In this document: positions 1 through 8,370 of the stretch, piece by piece
Numbering within the stretch: position 1 is the stretch's first letter
How the letters are laid out: each line of letters opens with the position of its first letter
Source of the DNA: Xanthomonas campestris pv. phormiicola
Lineage (GTDB): Bacteria; Pseudomonadota; Gammaproteobacteria; Xanthomonadales; Xanthomonadaceae
NCBI GenBank assembly: GCA_025666215.1
Contig: CP102593.1
Location: 310,001 to 374,000 of the forward strand
Length of the DNA: 64,000 bases
Reading direction: 5' to 3'
The notes under the pieces: generated by a model
What the model was told of the DNA's origin: nothing
Databases searched by the model: none
Seen by the model: the letters and a program-made list of their open reading frames with translations, nothing else
Translations under genes and position numbers: made by a program

Positions 1-2
1 AG

Positions 3-668
3 GACCACAAGTTCCCGGATGCGGCGCTGGCCGCGGCCGGCTACCGCAGCGTGTTCGCCGGGCAGAAGACCTACAACGGCGTGGCGATCCTGTCGCGCAT
101 GCCGCTCAGCGACGTGCAGATCGGTGTGCCCGGGCTGGACGATGCGCAGCAGCGGGTCATCGCCGCCACCATCGGCGACCTGCGCATCGTCAACCTGTAC
201 GTGGTCAACGGCCAGGACGTGGGCACCGACAAGTACGCCTACAAGCTGCGCTGGCTCGAGGCGGTGCACGACTGGCTCGCCGCCGAACTGCAGCGCCACC
301 CGCGCATGCTGGTGCTGGGCGATTTCAACATCGCCCCGGACGCGCGCGACGTGCACGATCCGCTGGTGTGGAGCGACAACCACATCCTCACCTCCACCGC
401 CGAGCGCGGCGCGCTGCACAGGCTGCAGGCGCTGGGCCTGCACGACGGCTTCCGCCTGCACCACGACGACGGCGGCATCTTCAGCTGGTGGGACTACCGC
501 CAGGCCGGCTTCCGCCGCGACCTCGGCCTGCGCATCGACCTGACCCTGGTCTCCGACGCGCTGAAGGCACAGACGCGCGCGGCCGGCATCGACCGCGAAC
601 CGCGGACCTGGGACCGCCCCAGCGACCACGCGCCGGCCTGGATCGAACTGGAGGAGGGCGGCGCGTGA
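3..668 (+). CDS. xthA: Exodeoxyribonuclease III, 5'-truncated by the window edge
   Basis: This is the C-terminal ~221 residues of an exonuclease III/AP endonuclease of the EEP (exonuclease-endonuclease-phosphatase) family. It repairs abasic sites and degrades duplex DNA 3' to 5' in the cytoplasm. The reading frame is open from the first bases of the window, so the true start lies upstream; roughly 35-40 residues are missing compared with the usual ~260. Visible family motifs are NGVAILSR near the start, the metal-binding LGDFN (nt ~313-330), FSWWDYR followed by GLRIDLTL, and the catalytic SDHAP near the end. The stop overlaps the next start (GTGA), which suggests translational coupling. The assignment is secure. 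Confidence 0.93.
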   Translation, partial: DHKFPDAALAAAGYRSVFAGQKTYNGVAILSRMPLSDVQIGVPGLDDAQQRVIAATIGDLRIVNLYVVNGQDVGTDKYAYKLRWLEAVHDWLAAELQRHPRMLVLGDFNIAPDARDVHDPLVWSDNHILTSTAERGALHRLQALGLHDGFRLHHDDGGIFSWWDYRQAGFRRDLGLRIDLTLVSDALKAQTRAAGIDREPRTWDRPSDHAPAWIELEEGGA

Positions 669-1096
669 ACGAACGTCATCCGCGCCGCTGGATCGACAAG
701 GTCGGCGACACCGCGATCGCGCCGCTGCACCGGCTCAGCTGCCACTGCGGCGCGGTGCAGATCGACCTGGAACTGCCGCACGGCATCGTCGAGCCGCGCC
801 GCTGCAACTGTTCGCTGTGCCGCCGCCGCGGCGCGATCGTCGCCTCGGTGCCGCTGGCCGCACTGCACGTGCGCGAGGGGGCCGACGCGTTGCGCCTGTA
901 CCGCTTCAACACCCATACCGCGCAACATTATTTTTGCGGCGTGTGCGGGATCTACACGCATCACCAGCGCCGCTCCGATCCCAGCGAATACGGCTACAAC
1001 GTCGGCTGCCTGGACGGCGTGGATCCGTATGCGCTGGCCATCGCGGTGCCGGTCAGCGACGGCGTGCAGCATCCCGCCGACCGCGCCGCCCGGTGA
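665..1096 (+). CDS. GFA family (glutathione-dependent formaldehyde-activating-like) zinc protein
   Basis: A 143-residue protein of the GFA/DUF636 family, whose members carry zinc on a conserved cysteine set. The cysteines are visible as SCHCGAV (~residues 28-34), CNCSLC (~residues 51-56) and CGVCGIY (~residues 95-101), in the usual order and spacing. The start is GTG at 665, inside the stop of xthA (GTGA overlap), so the two genes are probably co-translated. Most family members have no proven formaldehyde role, so the substrate is unknown. The gene is followed by a strong hairpin. Confidence 0.85.
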   Translation: MNERHPRRWIDKVGDTAIAPLHRLSCHCGAVQIDLELPHGIVEPRRCNCSLCRRRGAIVASVPLAALHVREGADALRLYRFNTHTAQHYFCGVCGIYTHHQRRSDPSEYGYNVGCLDGVDPYALAIAVPVSDGVQHPADRAAR

Positions 1097-1106
1097 GCGG
1101 CGCCGC

Positions 1107-1138
1107 AAAAGCAAACGCCCGGCGGACCGGGCGTTTGC
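1107..1138 (-). terminator. Rho-independent terminator between convergent genes
   Basis: A perfect 12-bp inverted repeat (GCAAACGCCCGG / CCGGGCGTTTGC, 1111-1138) with a 4-nt loop CGGA. On the minus strand it is followed by TTTT (1107-1110), so it reads as an intrinsic terminator for the GlsB-type gene. It probably also stops plus-strand readthrough from the GFA gene. Confidence 0.8.
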
Positions 1139-1162
1139 ACAGACCTGCGGAGGCGTTTGCGC

Positions 1163-1414
1163 CTAGCGCGCGCGGCCGCGGGTGAACAGGTTGACGATGG
1201 CCAGCAGGATTACCGCGCCGATCAACGAGTACAGGAACGTCCACAGCGTGATCGCCTGGTTGATGCCGCCGCCGAACAGCCAGCCGGCGATCAACGCGCC
1301 GACGATGCCGACGACGATATTCAGGATGATGCCCTGCTGTGCGTCACGGCGCATGATGATGCTGGCCAGCCAGCCCACGATGCCGCCGACGATCAACCAG
1401 ATGATGATGCCCAT
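1163..1414 (-). CDS. GlsB/YeaQ/YmgE family membrane protein
   Basis: An 83-residue, very hydrophobic protein of the transglycosylase-associated (GlsB/YeaQ/YmgE) family. It begins MGIIIWLIVGGIVGW, has three predicted membrane segments (residues ~2-18, 29-47, 55-76) and ends in a basic tail (FTRGRAR). Glycine-rich turns between helices are typical. Family members are small inner-membrane proteins often induced by general stress; the molecular function is not established. It is monocistronic, with the 1107-1138 terminator directly downstream. Confidence 0.88.
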   Translation of the reverse strand: MGIIIWLIVGGIVGWLASIIMRRDAQQGIILNIVVGIVGALIAGWLFGGGINQAITLWTFLYSLIGAVILLAIVNLFTRGRAR

Positions 1415-1543
1415 GGGTAAGACTCCTCGGTTCTGCCCGCACCGGGAGCGGTGTGGCGTGCGCCATTTAAGGAGCGCTGCCGTGAAGCGCCCGTGTACCC
1501 AGGCATGGCTGGCGCAGCGGCCATTGTGCGTTGTGGACGCTGC

Positions 1544-2167
1544 GTGAGCGGACCTGCCGAAGCGCCGTTGCGCCCGGATCCCCCCGATTGGCGGTTCGGC
1601 CCGGTGGCGCTGTGGTTGCGCACGCATCCGCCGCGCACGCCCGGCGAGGCGCAGGCGCGGCGGCTGCTGTCCGTCGAACTGGCCACGCCGGAGGCGCAAC
1701 TGCCGCTGCGCCGCGACGAACGCGGCCGGCCGTGGCTGCATGCGCCGTTGGCGCACGTGGGTGCCGGCTGGAGCCACAGCGGCGACTATCTGCTGGTGGC
1801 GATCGGCGCGCATGTGCGGCTGGGCGTGGACATCGAACACCAGCGCGCGCGGCCGCGGTTGCTGGAGCTGGCGCAGCGGTTCTTCCATCCCGAGGAGGTT
1901 GCGGCGTTGCATGCGCTGGCCGAGCCGGCGCGCGAAGCACTGTTCTTTCGTCTGTGGTGCGCCAAGGAGGCGCTGCTCAAGGCGCACGGCCACGGCTTGT
2001 CGTTCGGGTTGCACCGGCTGCGCTTCGCCGAAGACGCCTCCGGCGTGCTGCAGCTGGCCTGGTGCGACCCGGCGCTGGGCGTGGCCGCGCGCTGGCAGGT
2101 GCACGAATGGATACCGGCGCCGGGCTATCGCGCCGCGCTGGCGTGGTATCCGCTGGAGCCGGCGTAG
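1544..2167 (+). CDS. 4'-phosphopantetheinyl transferase (Sfp/HetI type)
   Basis: A 207-residue Sfp-superfamily enzyme that transfers 4'-phosphopantetheine from CoA to a serine of carrier proteins. The signature motifs are present: GVDIEH (metal-binding Asp/Glu) near residue 95 and WCAKEALLKAHGHGL near residue 145. It is a plausible activator of polyketide-like carrier proteins, including the pigment ACP at 54.8 kb, but that is inference. The start is uncertain: GTG 1544 is chosen because it gives the usual family length, but in-frame ATG 1505 and GTG 1451 (the latter with a GGAG upstream) are possible. It is transcribed divergently from the GlsB-type gene. Confidence 0.85.
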   Translation: MSGPAEAPLRPDPPDWRFGPVALWLRTHPPRTPGEAQARRLLSVELATPEAQLPLRRDERGRPWLHAPLAHVGAGWSHSGDYLLVAIGAHVRLGVDIEHQRARPRLLELAQRFFHPEEVAALHALAEPAREALFFRLWCAKEALLKAHGHGLSFGLHRLRFAEDASGVLQLAWCDPALGVAARWQVHEWIPAPGYRAALAWYPLEPA

Positions 2168-2228
2168 CGCTGGCAGGCCCTTGGCCAGAGCGCGTTCTGT
2201 GGGTCGCGCCGATTGCCGCTGCCGCCGC

Positions 2229-3839
2229 TCACGCCTCCACCGCACCCGCGCGGCCGTCCTCGACCACGAAGCGCTTCAGCGTGGACACCGTGGCCAGGCG
2301 CTCGCGGCGTTCGGAAATGGCCTGCAGCCGGGTTTCCATCCGCGCCTGGCTCAGCGATACCGACACGTAGCCGCGCTGGCGGCTCTCGAAGTAGCGCACG
2401 TGCGGGTTGCGCGGCAGCATCTGCGCGATCGCCTCGTAAGGCGGGCCGTTGGAGGTCACCGAGGTGCCGACGAATTCGGTGGCCAGGGTCCGCGACTGCG
2501 GATCGGCGGCATCGGCCTTCAGGTCGGTGACCCAGTACGAATGGATGTCGCCGCCCCAGAACACCGGGTTGCGCAGCTTGCTGTCGGCGATCGCGCGCAG
2601 CATGCGCTCGCGCGTGGCCGGATAGCCGTCCCAGCCGTCGGTCCAGTGGCCGAGGTGGCCGTCCCTGGGGTCGCGCTGCAGCATCGGCGCGACCAGCAGG
2701 TCCTGCGCGATCACGTTCCAGCGCGCATCCGAGCGGGCGAAGCCGGCGTGCAGCCAGCGTTCCTGCGCCGCGCCGAGCATGCTGCGCGCGGGGTCGTCGA
2801 TGTCGGTGCAGCCGGGCGCGGCGATATGCCCGCCGCGCCAGCCGTTGGGCAGGATGCACGGCTGCTCGTTGCGGTACTGGCGGCCATCGAGCACGAAGAA
2901 GCGGGCCAGCGCGCCGTACTGCAACGCGCGGTACAGGCGCATGTCGGCGCCGTGCGGGCGGTTGCGCGCGCGCAGCGGGAAGTGCTCGTACATCGCCTGG
3001 TAGGCGGCCGCGCGGCGGCGCAGGAACTGTGCGGTGGGGATCTTCGGATCCTGCGACCAGCGGTTGGCGTAGTCGTTCTGCACCTCGTGGTCGTCCCAGG
3101 TCGCCACGCAGGCGGCCGCGGCGTGCAGCGCCTGCAGGTCCGGGTCGGTGCGGTACAGCGCATAGCGGTTGCGGTAGCCGGCCAGGTCCAGGCACTCGCC
3201 GCTGCCGTGCGCGCGCACGATCTGCGCGGCGGCCTCGCCCTTGCTGCTGTATTCGTAGATGTAGTCGCCCAGGAAGAACACCAGGTCCGGCTGCTCGGCG
3301 GCCAGGTGCCGGTAGGCGCTGAAATAGCCCTGTTCCCAGTGCGAGCAGGAGACGAAGCCGAAGCGCGCCTCGGCCAGGCTGCCCGCTGCCGGGGCGGTGC
3401 GGGCGCAGCCCAGCGGACTCTGCGCGCCCAGCGCTTCGAACCGGTACCAGTACGGCCGGCCCGGCTGCAGTCCGCTCACCTCCACGTGCACCGCGTGGCC
3501 CCAGCGCGGATGCGCCGTCGCCACGCCGCGCTGCACCACCTGCGCCATGCCCGGGTCGGTGGCCACGCTCCAGCGCACCGGCACCGGCTCGCGCAGGCCG
3601 CCCAGGCCGTCGGCCGCCAGCGGCTGCGGCGCGAGCCGGGTCCACAACACCATGCCGTCGGCCAGCGGATCGCCGGCGGCCACGCCCAGGGTGAACGGAT
3701 CGTCGAACCCGCGCGCCCGCGCGAACGGGCTCAGCAGCGGCGTGGCGGCCAGCAGGCCGAGCCCGGCCAGGACCCGGCGCCGGCCATGATCGGGTGGCGC
3801 GCCGGTGCTGGCCGCTGGGGTTTTCTGGAGATCCGACAT
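2229..3839 (-). CDS. phoD: PhoD-like alkaline phosphatase (Tat-exported)
   Basis: A 536-residue secreted metallophosphoesterase of the PhoD family, which hydrolyses phosphate mono- and diesters outside the cytoplasm. The N-terminus has a twin-arginine-type signal (RRRVLAGLGLLAATPLL at ~residues 20-36). A PhoD_N beta-sandwich is followed by the catalytic domain with GDYIYEY (~190), TWDDHEVQNDYANRW (~245-260) and GGDIHSYW (~430). The start is set at ATG 3839 because the 16 extra residues to 3887 do not resemble the family. It is divergent from rsmG. No pho box was identified. Confidence 0.9.
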   Translation of the reverse strand: MSDLQKTPAASTGAPPDHGRRRVLAGLGLLAATPLLSPFARARGFDDPFTLGVAAGDPLADGMVLWTRLAPQPLAADGLGGLREPVPVRWSVATDPGMAQVVQRGVATAHPRWGHAVHVEVSGLQPGRPYWYRFEALGAQSPLGCARTAPAAGSLAEARFGFVSCSHWEQGYFSAYRHLAAEQPDLVFFLGDYIYEYSSKGEAAAQIVRAHGSGECLDLAGYRNRYALYRTDPDLQALHAAAACVATWDDHEVQNDYANRWSQDPKIPTAQFLRRRAAAYQAMYEHFPLRARNRPHGADMRLYRALQYGALARFFVLDGRQYRNEQPCILPNGWRGGHIAAPGCTDIDDPARSMLGAAQERWLHAGFARSDARWNVIAQDLLVAPMLQRDPRDGHLGHWTDGWDGYPATRERMLRAIADSKLRNPVFWGGDIHSYWVTDLKADAADPQSRTLATEFVGTSVTSNGPPYEAIAQMLPRNPHVRYFESRQRGYVSVSLSQARMETRLQAISERRERLATVSTLKRFVVEDGRAGAVEA

Positions 3840-3923
3840 GCCGCTGCACCACGCCTGCAATGAACCGCTGCGCAGCATAGGCCGCAATGATGTCGGCTAC
3901 ATGGCGGTGACGGTGGCGGCACC

Positions 3924-3932
3924 TGCGATAAT
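3924..3932 (+). promoter_or_regulatory. Extended -10 element of rsmG, leaderless-type
   Basis: TGCGATAAT matches an extended -10 (TGn plus TATAAT-like). Its last base lies six nucleotides before the rsmG ATG at 3939, so a normal start site would fall on or next to the A of the start codon, leaving no room for a ribosome binding site. Confidence 0.55.
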
Positions 3933-3938
3933 CGGGTG

Positions 3939-4580
3939 ATGAACGACGCTTCCCTTCCCGACTCCGTCCGCGCCGCGCTCGACCAGGGCCTGCGCGCGCA
4001 AGGCCTGGACGCCACCGCGCTGGCGCCGCCGCTGCTGGCCTACCTGGCGCTGCTGGCGCGCTGGAACCGCACCTACAACCTCACCGCGGTCCGCGACCCG
4101 CACGAGATGGTGACCCGCCACCTGCTCGATTCGCTGGCGATGCAGCCGTTCGTGGAAGCCGGCAGGCTGGCCGACCTGGGCACCGGCCCAGGGCTGCCCG
4201 GGATCCCGCTGGCGATTGCCCGGCCGCAGCTGCAGGTGACCCTGGTCGAGAGCAACGGCAAGAAGGCGCGGTTCCTGCGCGAGGCGGTGCGCCAGCTGCG
4301 CCTGGACAACGCGCGCGTGGCCGAATCGCGCGCCGAGGCCGTGGACGAACCCGGTGCCTACGATGTCCTGACCGCGCGCGCGCTGGACACGCTGGCCGGC
4401 ATCGTCGCCGTCGGCGGCCACCTGCTGCGCCCGGGCGGGCGGCTGCTGGCGATGAAGGGGGTGCGCCCGGACGAGGAGATCGCCGCGCTGCCGCCGGGCT
4501 GGGTGGCGCAGGCGGTGCACCCGCTGCAGGTGCCGGGGCTGGGCGCGGACCGCCATCTGGTGGTGGTCGGGCGCGGCTGA
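3939..4580 (+). CDS. rsmG: 16S rRNA (guanine-N7) methyltransferase RsmG (GidB)
   Basis: A 213-residue SAM-dependent methyltransferase that modifies G527 of 16S rRNA. The SAM-binding loop [15 protein letters not shown] is at residues ~78-92, preceded by the family's [11 protein letters not shown] and a HLLDSL motif, and followed by [13 protein letters not shown]. Its length matches the family. It sits directly upstream of parA-parB, the conserved gidB-parA-parB arrangement near many replication origins. ATG 3939 is used rather than the adjacent GTG 3936. There is no Shine-Dalgarno sequence; see the -10 element at 3924. Confidence 0.96.
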   Translation: MNDASLPDSVRAALDQGLRAQGLDATALAPPLLAYLALLARWNRTYNLTAVRDPHEMVTRHLLDSLAMQPFVEAGRLADLGTGPGLPGIPLAIARPQLQVTLVESNGKKARFLREAVRQLRLDNARVAESRAEAVDEPGAYDVLTARALDTLAGIVAVGGHLLRPGGRLLAMKGVRPDEEIAALPPGWVAQAVHPLQVPGLGADRHLVVVGRG

Positions 4581-4677
4581 GCCGCCGGGCGGGGCCGGCG
4601 CGCCGACGCCGATTTCCGCCCCGGGGGGGTGTGCCCGCATAATGCCCGGTCCCACCCATCGCCGACGAGGCTCCCGC

Positions 4678-5478
4678 ATGGCCCGCATCATCGCCATCGC
4701 CAACCAGAAAGGCGGCGTCGGCAAGACCACCACGGCGGTCAACCTGGCGGCGGCGCTCGCGCGCCAGCCGCAGCGCGTGCTGCTGGTGGACCTGGATTCG
4801 CAGGGCAACGCGACGATGGGCAGCGGCATCGACAAGCGCGAGCTGGCCGCCTCCACCTGCGACGTGCTGCTGGGCGAAAGCAGCGCCGCGCAGATCCGGG
4901 TGACCGCGCCGGAAGGCTTCGACCTGCTGCCCGGCAACATCGACCTGACCGCCGCCGAGATCCAGCTGATGGACCAGCCGGCGCGCGAGCAGCGGCTGAA
5001 GACCGCGCTGGCGCCGCTGCGCGCCGAGTACGACTTCATCCTGATCGACTGCCCGCCGGCGCTGTCGCTGCTGACCCTGAACGCGCTGACCGCGGCCGAC
5101 TCGATCATCGTGCCGATGCAGTGCGAGTACTACGCGCTGGAAGGGCTGACCGCGTTGCTGGAGACCATCGAGGCGCTGCGCGCCAACCTCAATCCGACGC
5201 TGGAGATCGAAGGCGTGCTGCGCACCATGTTCGACGTGCGCAACAACCTGGCCAACGCGGTGTCGGCGGAGCTGACCAACCATTTCGGCGACAAGGTGTT
5301 CCGCACCATCGTGCCGCGCAACGTGCGCCTGGCCGAGGCGCCCAGCCATGGCCAGAGCATCGTCGGCTACGACCGCACCTCGCGCGGCGGCGTCGCCTAC
5401 CTGGGCCTGGCCGGCGAGATCGTGCGCCGAAACAACGAACGCAAGAGGGCCGCACCGGCCATGGAGACCGTCCGATGA
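4678..5478 (+). CDS. parA: Chromosome-partitioning ATPase ParA (Soj)
   Basis: A 266-residue MinD/ParA-type ATPase that drives segregation of the origin region with ParB. The deviant Walker A motif KGGVGKTTT lies at residues 11-19. VDLDSQGNATMG and LIDCPPALSLLTLNAL carry the Walker A' and B regions. The start is ATG 4678 with GAGG upstream; an in-frame ATG at 4642 would add 12 non-conserved residues and lies inside a CATAAT (-10-like) box at 4638-4643. The stop overlaps the parB start by four bases (ATGA). Confidence 0.95.
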   Translation: MARIIAIANQKGGVGKTTTAVNLAAALARQPQRVLLVDLDSQGNATMGSGIDKRELAASTCDVLLGESSAAQIRVTAPEGFDLLPGNIDLTAAEIQLMDQPAREQRLKTALAPLRAEYDFILIDCPPALSLLTLNALTAADSIIVPMQCEYYALEGLTALLETIEALRANLNPTLEIEGVLRTMFDVRNNLANAVSAELTNHFGDKVFRTIVPRNVRLAEAPSHGQSIVGYDRTSRGGVAYLGLAGEIVRRNNERKRAAPAMETVR

Positions 5479-6398
5479 CCGCCAAGCCCCCCGCCCTCGG
5501 CGCGAAGAAGCGCGGCCTGGGCCGCGGCCTGGAAGCGCTGCTGGGACCGAAGGGCGGCGCGGCCGCGCCGGCGCCCAACGACGCAGCGCAGCCCGGCGAG
5601 AGCCTGCGCCAGTTGCCGGTCGGGCAGCTGCAGCCGGGCAAGTACCAGCCGCGCCAGGAAATGGACGAGGGCAAGCTGCAGGAGCTGGCCGAGTCGATCA
5701 AGGCGCAGGGCGTGATCCAGCCGATCGTCGCCCGCGAGCTGGCGCCGGGTAGGTTCGAGATCGTCGCCGGCGAACGCCGCTGGCGCGCCTCGCAGCTGGC
5801 CGGGCTGAGCGAAGTGCCGGTGGTGGTGCGCGAGCTCGACGACCGCACCGTCATCGCCATGGCACTGATCGAGAACATCCAGCGCGAGGATCTCAACCCG
5901 CTGGAGGAAGCGCAGGCGCTGCAGCGGCTGATCGACGAATTCGCGCTGACCCACGCCGAGGCCGCCGAAGCGGTGGGCCGCTCGCGCGCCTCGGTGTCCA
6001 ACCTGCTGCGCCTGCTGGAGCTGCCGCCGGCGATCCGCGCGCTGCTCGAGGCCGGGCGCCTGGAAATGGGCCATGCGCGCGCGCTGCTGACGCTGTCGCC
6101 GGACCTGGCCAGCCGCCTGGCCTCCGATGCCGCCGACCAGGGCTGGTCGGTGCGCGAGGTCGAGCACCGCGCGCAGCAGTTCGCGGCCGGCAAGGTGCCC
6201 AGCAACCGCAAGGCCAAGCCCGGCCGCGTCGCCCCGCAGGCCGATATCGCCTCGCTGGAGACCGAGCTGTCCGAGTCGCTCGGCACCAAGGTGTCCATCG
6301 CCCATGGCCGCGGCGGCAAGGGCAAGCTGGTGATCCACTACACCGACCTGGACACGCTCGACGGCGTGCTCGAGAAGCTGCGCCCGCGCCAGGGCTGA
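5475..6398 (+). CDS. parB: Chromosome-partitioning protein ParB
   Basis: A 307-residue ParB/Spo0J DNA-binding CTPase that loads and spreads at parS. After a basic N-terminus with KKRGLGRGLEALLG come the CTP-binding motif GERRWRAS (~residues 99-106) and ENIQREDLNPLEEA (~133-146). The helix-turn-helix (HAEAAEAVGRSRASVSNLLR, ~161-180) and a C-terminal dimerisation domain follow. It is translationally coupled to parA. I found no copy of the canonical parS palindrome within the window. Confidence 0.95.
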   Translation: MTAKPPALGAKKRGLGRGLEALLGPKGGAAAPAPNDAAQPGESLRQLPVGQLQPGKYQPRQEMDEGKLQELAESIKAQGVIQPIVARELAPGRFEIVAGERRWRASQLAGLSEVPVVVRELDDRTVIAMALIENIQREDLNPLEEAQALQRLIDEFALTHAEAAEAVGRSRASVSNLLRLLELPPAIRALLEAGRLEMGHARALLTLSPDLASRLASDAADQGWSVREVEHRAQQFAAGKVPSNRKAKPGRVAPQADIASLETELSESLGTKVSIAHGRGGKGKLVIHYTDLDTLDGVLEKLRPRQG

Positions 6399-6520
6399 GG
6401 CCGTGCCGGTGGCACGCGCAGGCGGCCACCGTGGGCAAGGCGCGGCGAAGCACGCCGGTCGCGATAATCGGCACCGTTGCCTCGCGGCGCGACGGCGTTC
6501 ACTCAACAAGGAGCCAGTGC

Positions 6521-7255
6521 ATGAACGGCGAACACGACGACCACGACGACATCAGCCCGGGCGGCAGCCCGATCCTGCGCCACACGCAGGAGAAGCCCTT
6601 CGCGCCGGCGCGCGGCGAGGACAGCATCGAGCAGATCAGCGCGCACATCGAACGGCACCTGGGGCCGATCTCCAATGTCCTGCACGAAATCATTTCCGAC
6701 ACCGTGCATCTGGACGTGCACGTGGTGCCGGCCACCGAGGACACCCCGTACCTGCGGCTGGTGACCTCGGGCATGAGCGATCTGCCGATGACCCTGCCCG
6801 ACGGCGTGGACGCGCCGCGCTTCATGGAACTGATGCTGACCCTGCCGCCGGACTGGCCGCTCACCCAGGCGGACTTCGAGGACGAGCGCAACTACTGGCC
6901 GGTGCGCCTGCTCAAGAGCCTGGCGCGGTTGCCGCACAAATACGACACCTGGCTGGGCTACGGCCACACCGTGCCCAATGGCGACCCGGCCGAGCCGTAT
7001 GCGCCGGGCGTGGGCTTCGACGGGGTGATCGTGCTGGCCCCGGTGAGCACCCCGGAAGCCTTCGAGGAGCTGGTCGTCGACGCCGACAAGACCATCGCCT
7101 TCATGACCCTGGTGCCGCTGTATCCGGAAGAGATGGCGCTCAAGCTGAAGAAGGGCACCGAGGCCCTGCTGGATCGGTTCGACGCCAAGGGCGTTCAGGA
7201 CGTGATCGATCCGGGGCGTCCCAACGTGGCCAGGAAGCGCTTCGGCCTGTTCTGA
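6521..7255 (+). CDS. Suppressor-of-fused (SUFU) domain protein
   Basis: A 244-residue cytoplasmic protein that matches the bacterial SUFU-like family. After an acidic start (NGEHDDHDDIS) it has the characteristic order HIERHLGPISNVLHEI, HLDVHVVPATEDTPYLRLVTSGMSD, RFMELMLTLPPDWPL and PLYPEEMALKLKKG (each shorter than 20 residues as quoted here). The function of bacterial SUFU proteins is mostly unknown; some relatives act as immunity proteins to toxins. The start ATG is preceded by a good AAGGAG. A GATAAT box near 6462 may be its -10. No toxin neighbour is seen. Confidence 0.75.
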   Translation: MNGEHDDHDDISPGGSPILRHTQEKPFAPARGEDSIEQISAHIERHLGPISNVLHEIISDTVHLDVHVVPATEDTPYLRLVTSGMSDLPMTLPDGVDAPRFMELMLTLPPDWPLTQADFEDERNYWPVRLLKSLARLPHKYDTWLGYGHTVPNGDPAEPYAPGVGFDGVIVLAPVSTPEAFEELVVDADKTIAFMTLVPLYPEEMALKLKKGTEALLDRFDAKGVQDVIDPGRPNVARKRFGLF

Positions 7256-7295
7256 ACGCCGCGCCGCGTTCCCCGGATTTCCCAGGACTCTTGCC

Positions 7296-8261
7296 ATGAC
7301 CATTCTCGTGACCGGCGCGGCCGGCTTCGTCGGCGCCTACACCTGCCGCGCGCTGGCCGCGCGCGGCGAGACCGTGGTGGGGCTGGACAACTACAACGAC
7401 TACTACGATCCCCAGCTCAAGCGCGACCGCGTCGCGGCGCTGTGCCCGCAGGTCGATCTCCGCCGGCTCGACCTCGCCGACCGCGACGGCCTGACCGCGC
7501 TGTTCGACGAGATCCGGCCCGAGCGCGTGGTGCACCTGGCGGCGCAGGCCGGCGTGCGCTATTCGCTGCAGAACCCGTATGCCTACGTCGACAGCAACCT
7601 GGTCGGCTTCGTCAACGTGCTGGAACTGTGCCGCCACCGCGGCGTGCAGCACCTGGCCTACGCGTCGAGCAGTTCGGTGTACGGCGATTCGGCGACGCCG
7701 CCGTTCTCCGAGGACCAGCGCATCGACCAGCCGCGCTCGCTGTACGCGGCGACCAAGGCGGCCAACGAACTGATGGCCTACACCTACGCGCAGCTGTACG
7801 GCCTGCGCGCGACCGGGCTGCGCTTCTTCACCGTGTACGGCCCGTGGGGGCGGCCGGACATGGCGCCGCTGCTGTTCAGCCGCGCGGTGCTGGCCGGGCG
7901 CCCGATCGAGGTGTTCAACCACGGGCGCATGCGCCGCGACTTCACCTTCGTCGCCGACATCGTCGCCGGCGTGCTCGGCGCGCTCGACCACCCGTCCACC
8001 GACCCGGTGCCGCACCGGGTGTTCAACCTGGGCAACCACACCCCGGTGGAGCTGGAGCGCTTCATCGGCGTGATCGAGGCCGCCGCCGGCCGGCCTGCCG
8101 AGAAGGTGTACAAGCCGATGCAGCCAGGCGACATGGTCGAGACGATGGCCGATACTGCTCGCGCGCATGCCGCCTTCGGCTTCGATCCGGCCACGCCGAT
8201 CGAGGTCGGGCTGCCGCAGGTGGTCGCGTGGTGCCGCGCGTACTTCGGCGCGGCGGCCTGA
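7296..8261 (+). CDS. NAD-dependent nucleotide-sugar epimerase (UDP-glucuronate 4-epimerase-like)
   Basis: A 321-residue extended short-chain dehydrogenase. The NAD-binding loop TGAAGFVG is at residues 6-13. The catalytic set is visible: the SSSSVYGD serine (~125) and Y150-xxx-K154. The early LDNYNDYYDPQLKRDR and later RFFTVYGPWGRPDMA segments are typical of UDP-glucuronate/galacturonate 4-epimerases, which make UDP-GalA for LPS or capsule. The exact sugar is inferred from similarity. It is followed by a GT2 and a LAB_N protein, so a role in envelope glycolipid synthesis is likely. Confidence 0.85.
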   Translation: MTILVTGAAGFVGAYTCRALAARGETVVGLDNYNDYYDPQLKRDRVAALCPQVDLRRLDLADRDGLTALFDEIRPERVVHLAAQAGVRYSLQNPYAYVDSNLVGFVNVLELCRHRGVQHLAYASSSSVYGDSATPPFSEDQRIDQPRSLYAATKAANELMAYTYAQLYGLRATGLRFFTVYGPWGRPDMAPLLFSRAVLAGRPIEVFNHGRMRRDFTFVADIVAGVLGALDHPSTDPVPHRVFNLGNHTPVELERFIGVIEAAAGRPAEKVYKPMQPGDMVETMADTARAHAAFGFDPATPIEVGLPQVVAWCRAYFGAAA

Positions 8262-8370
8262 GGCTTCAGCCCCGGGTCACCGGCCTGGGGCACAATGCGC
8301 GGTCTTTTTTGCGTCGCCGCCGCCGTTTCCCGCGTCTCCCCCTTGCGTTGCCGTCGAGCCCAGTCGAGCC

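Noticed and set aside
4580..6521. A parS site near parAB
   Set aside because: I looked for the TGTTTCACGTGAAACA-type palindrome around the operon and elsewhere in the window and found none.
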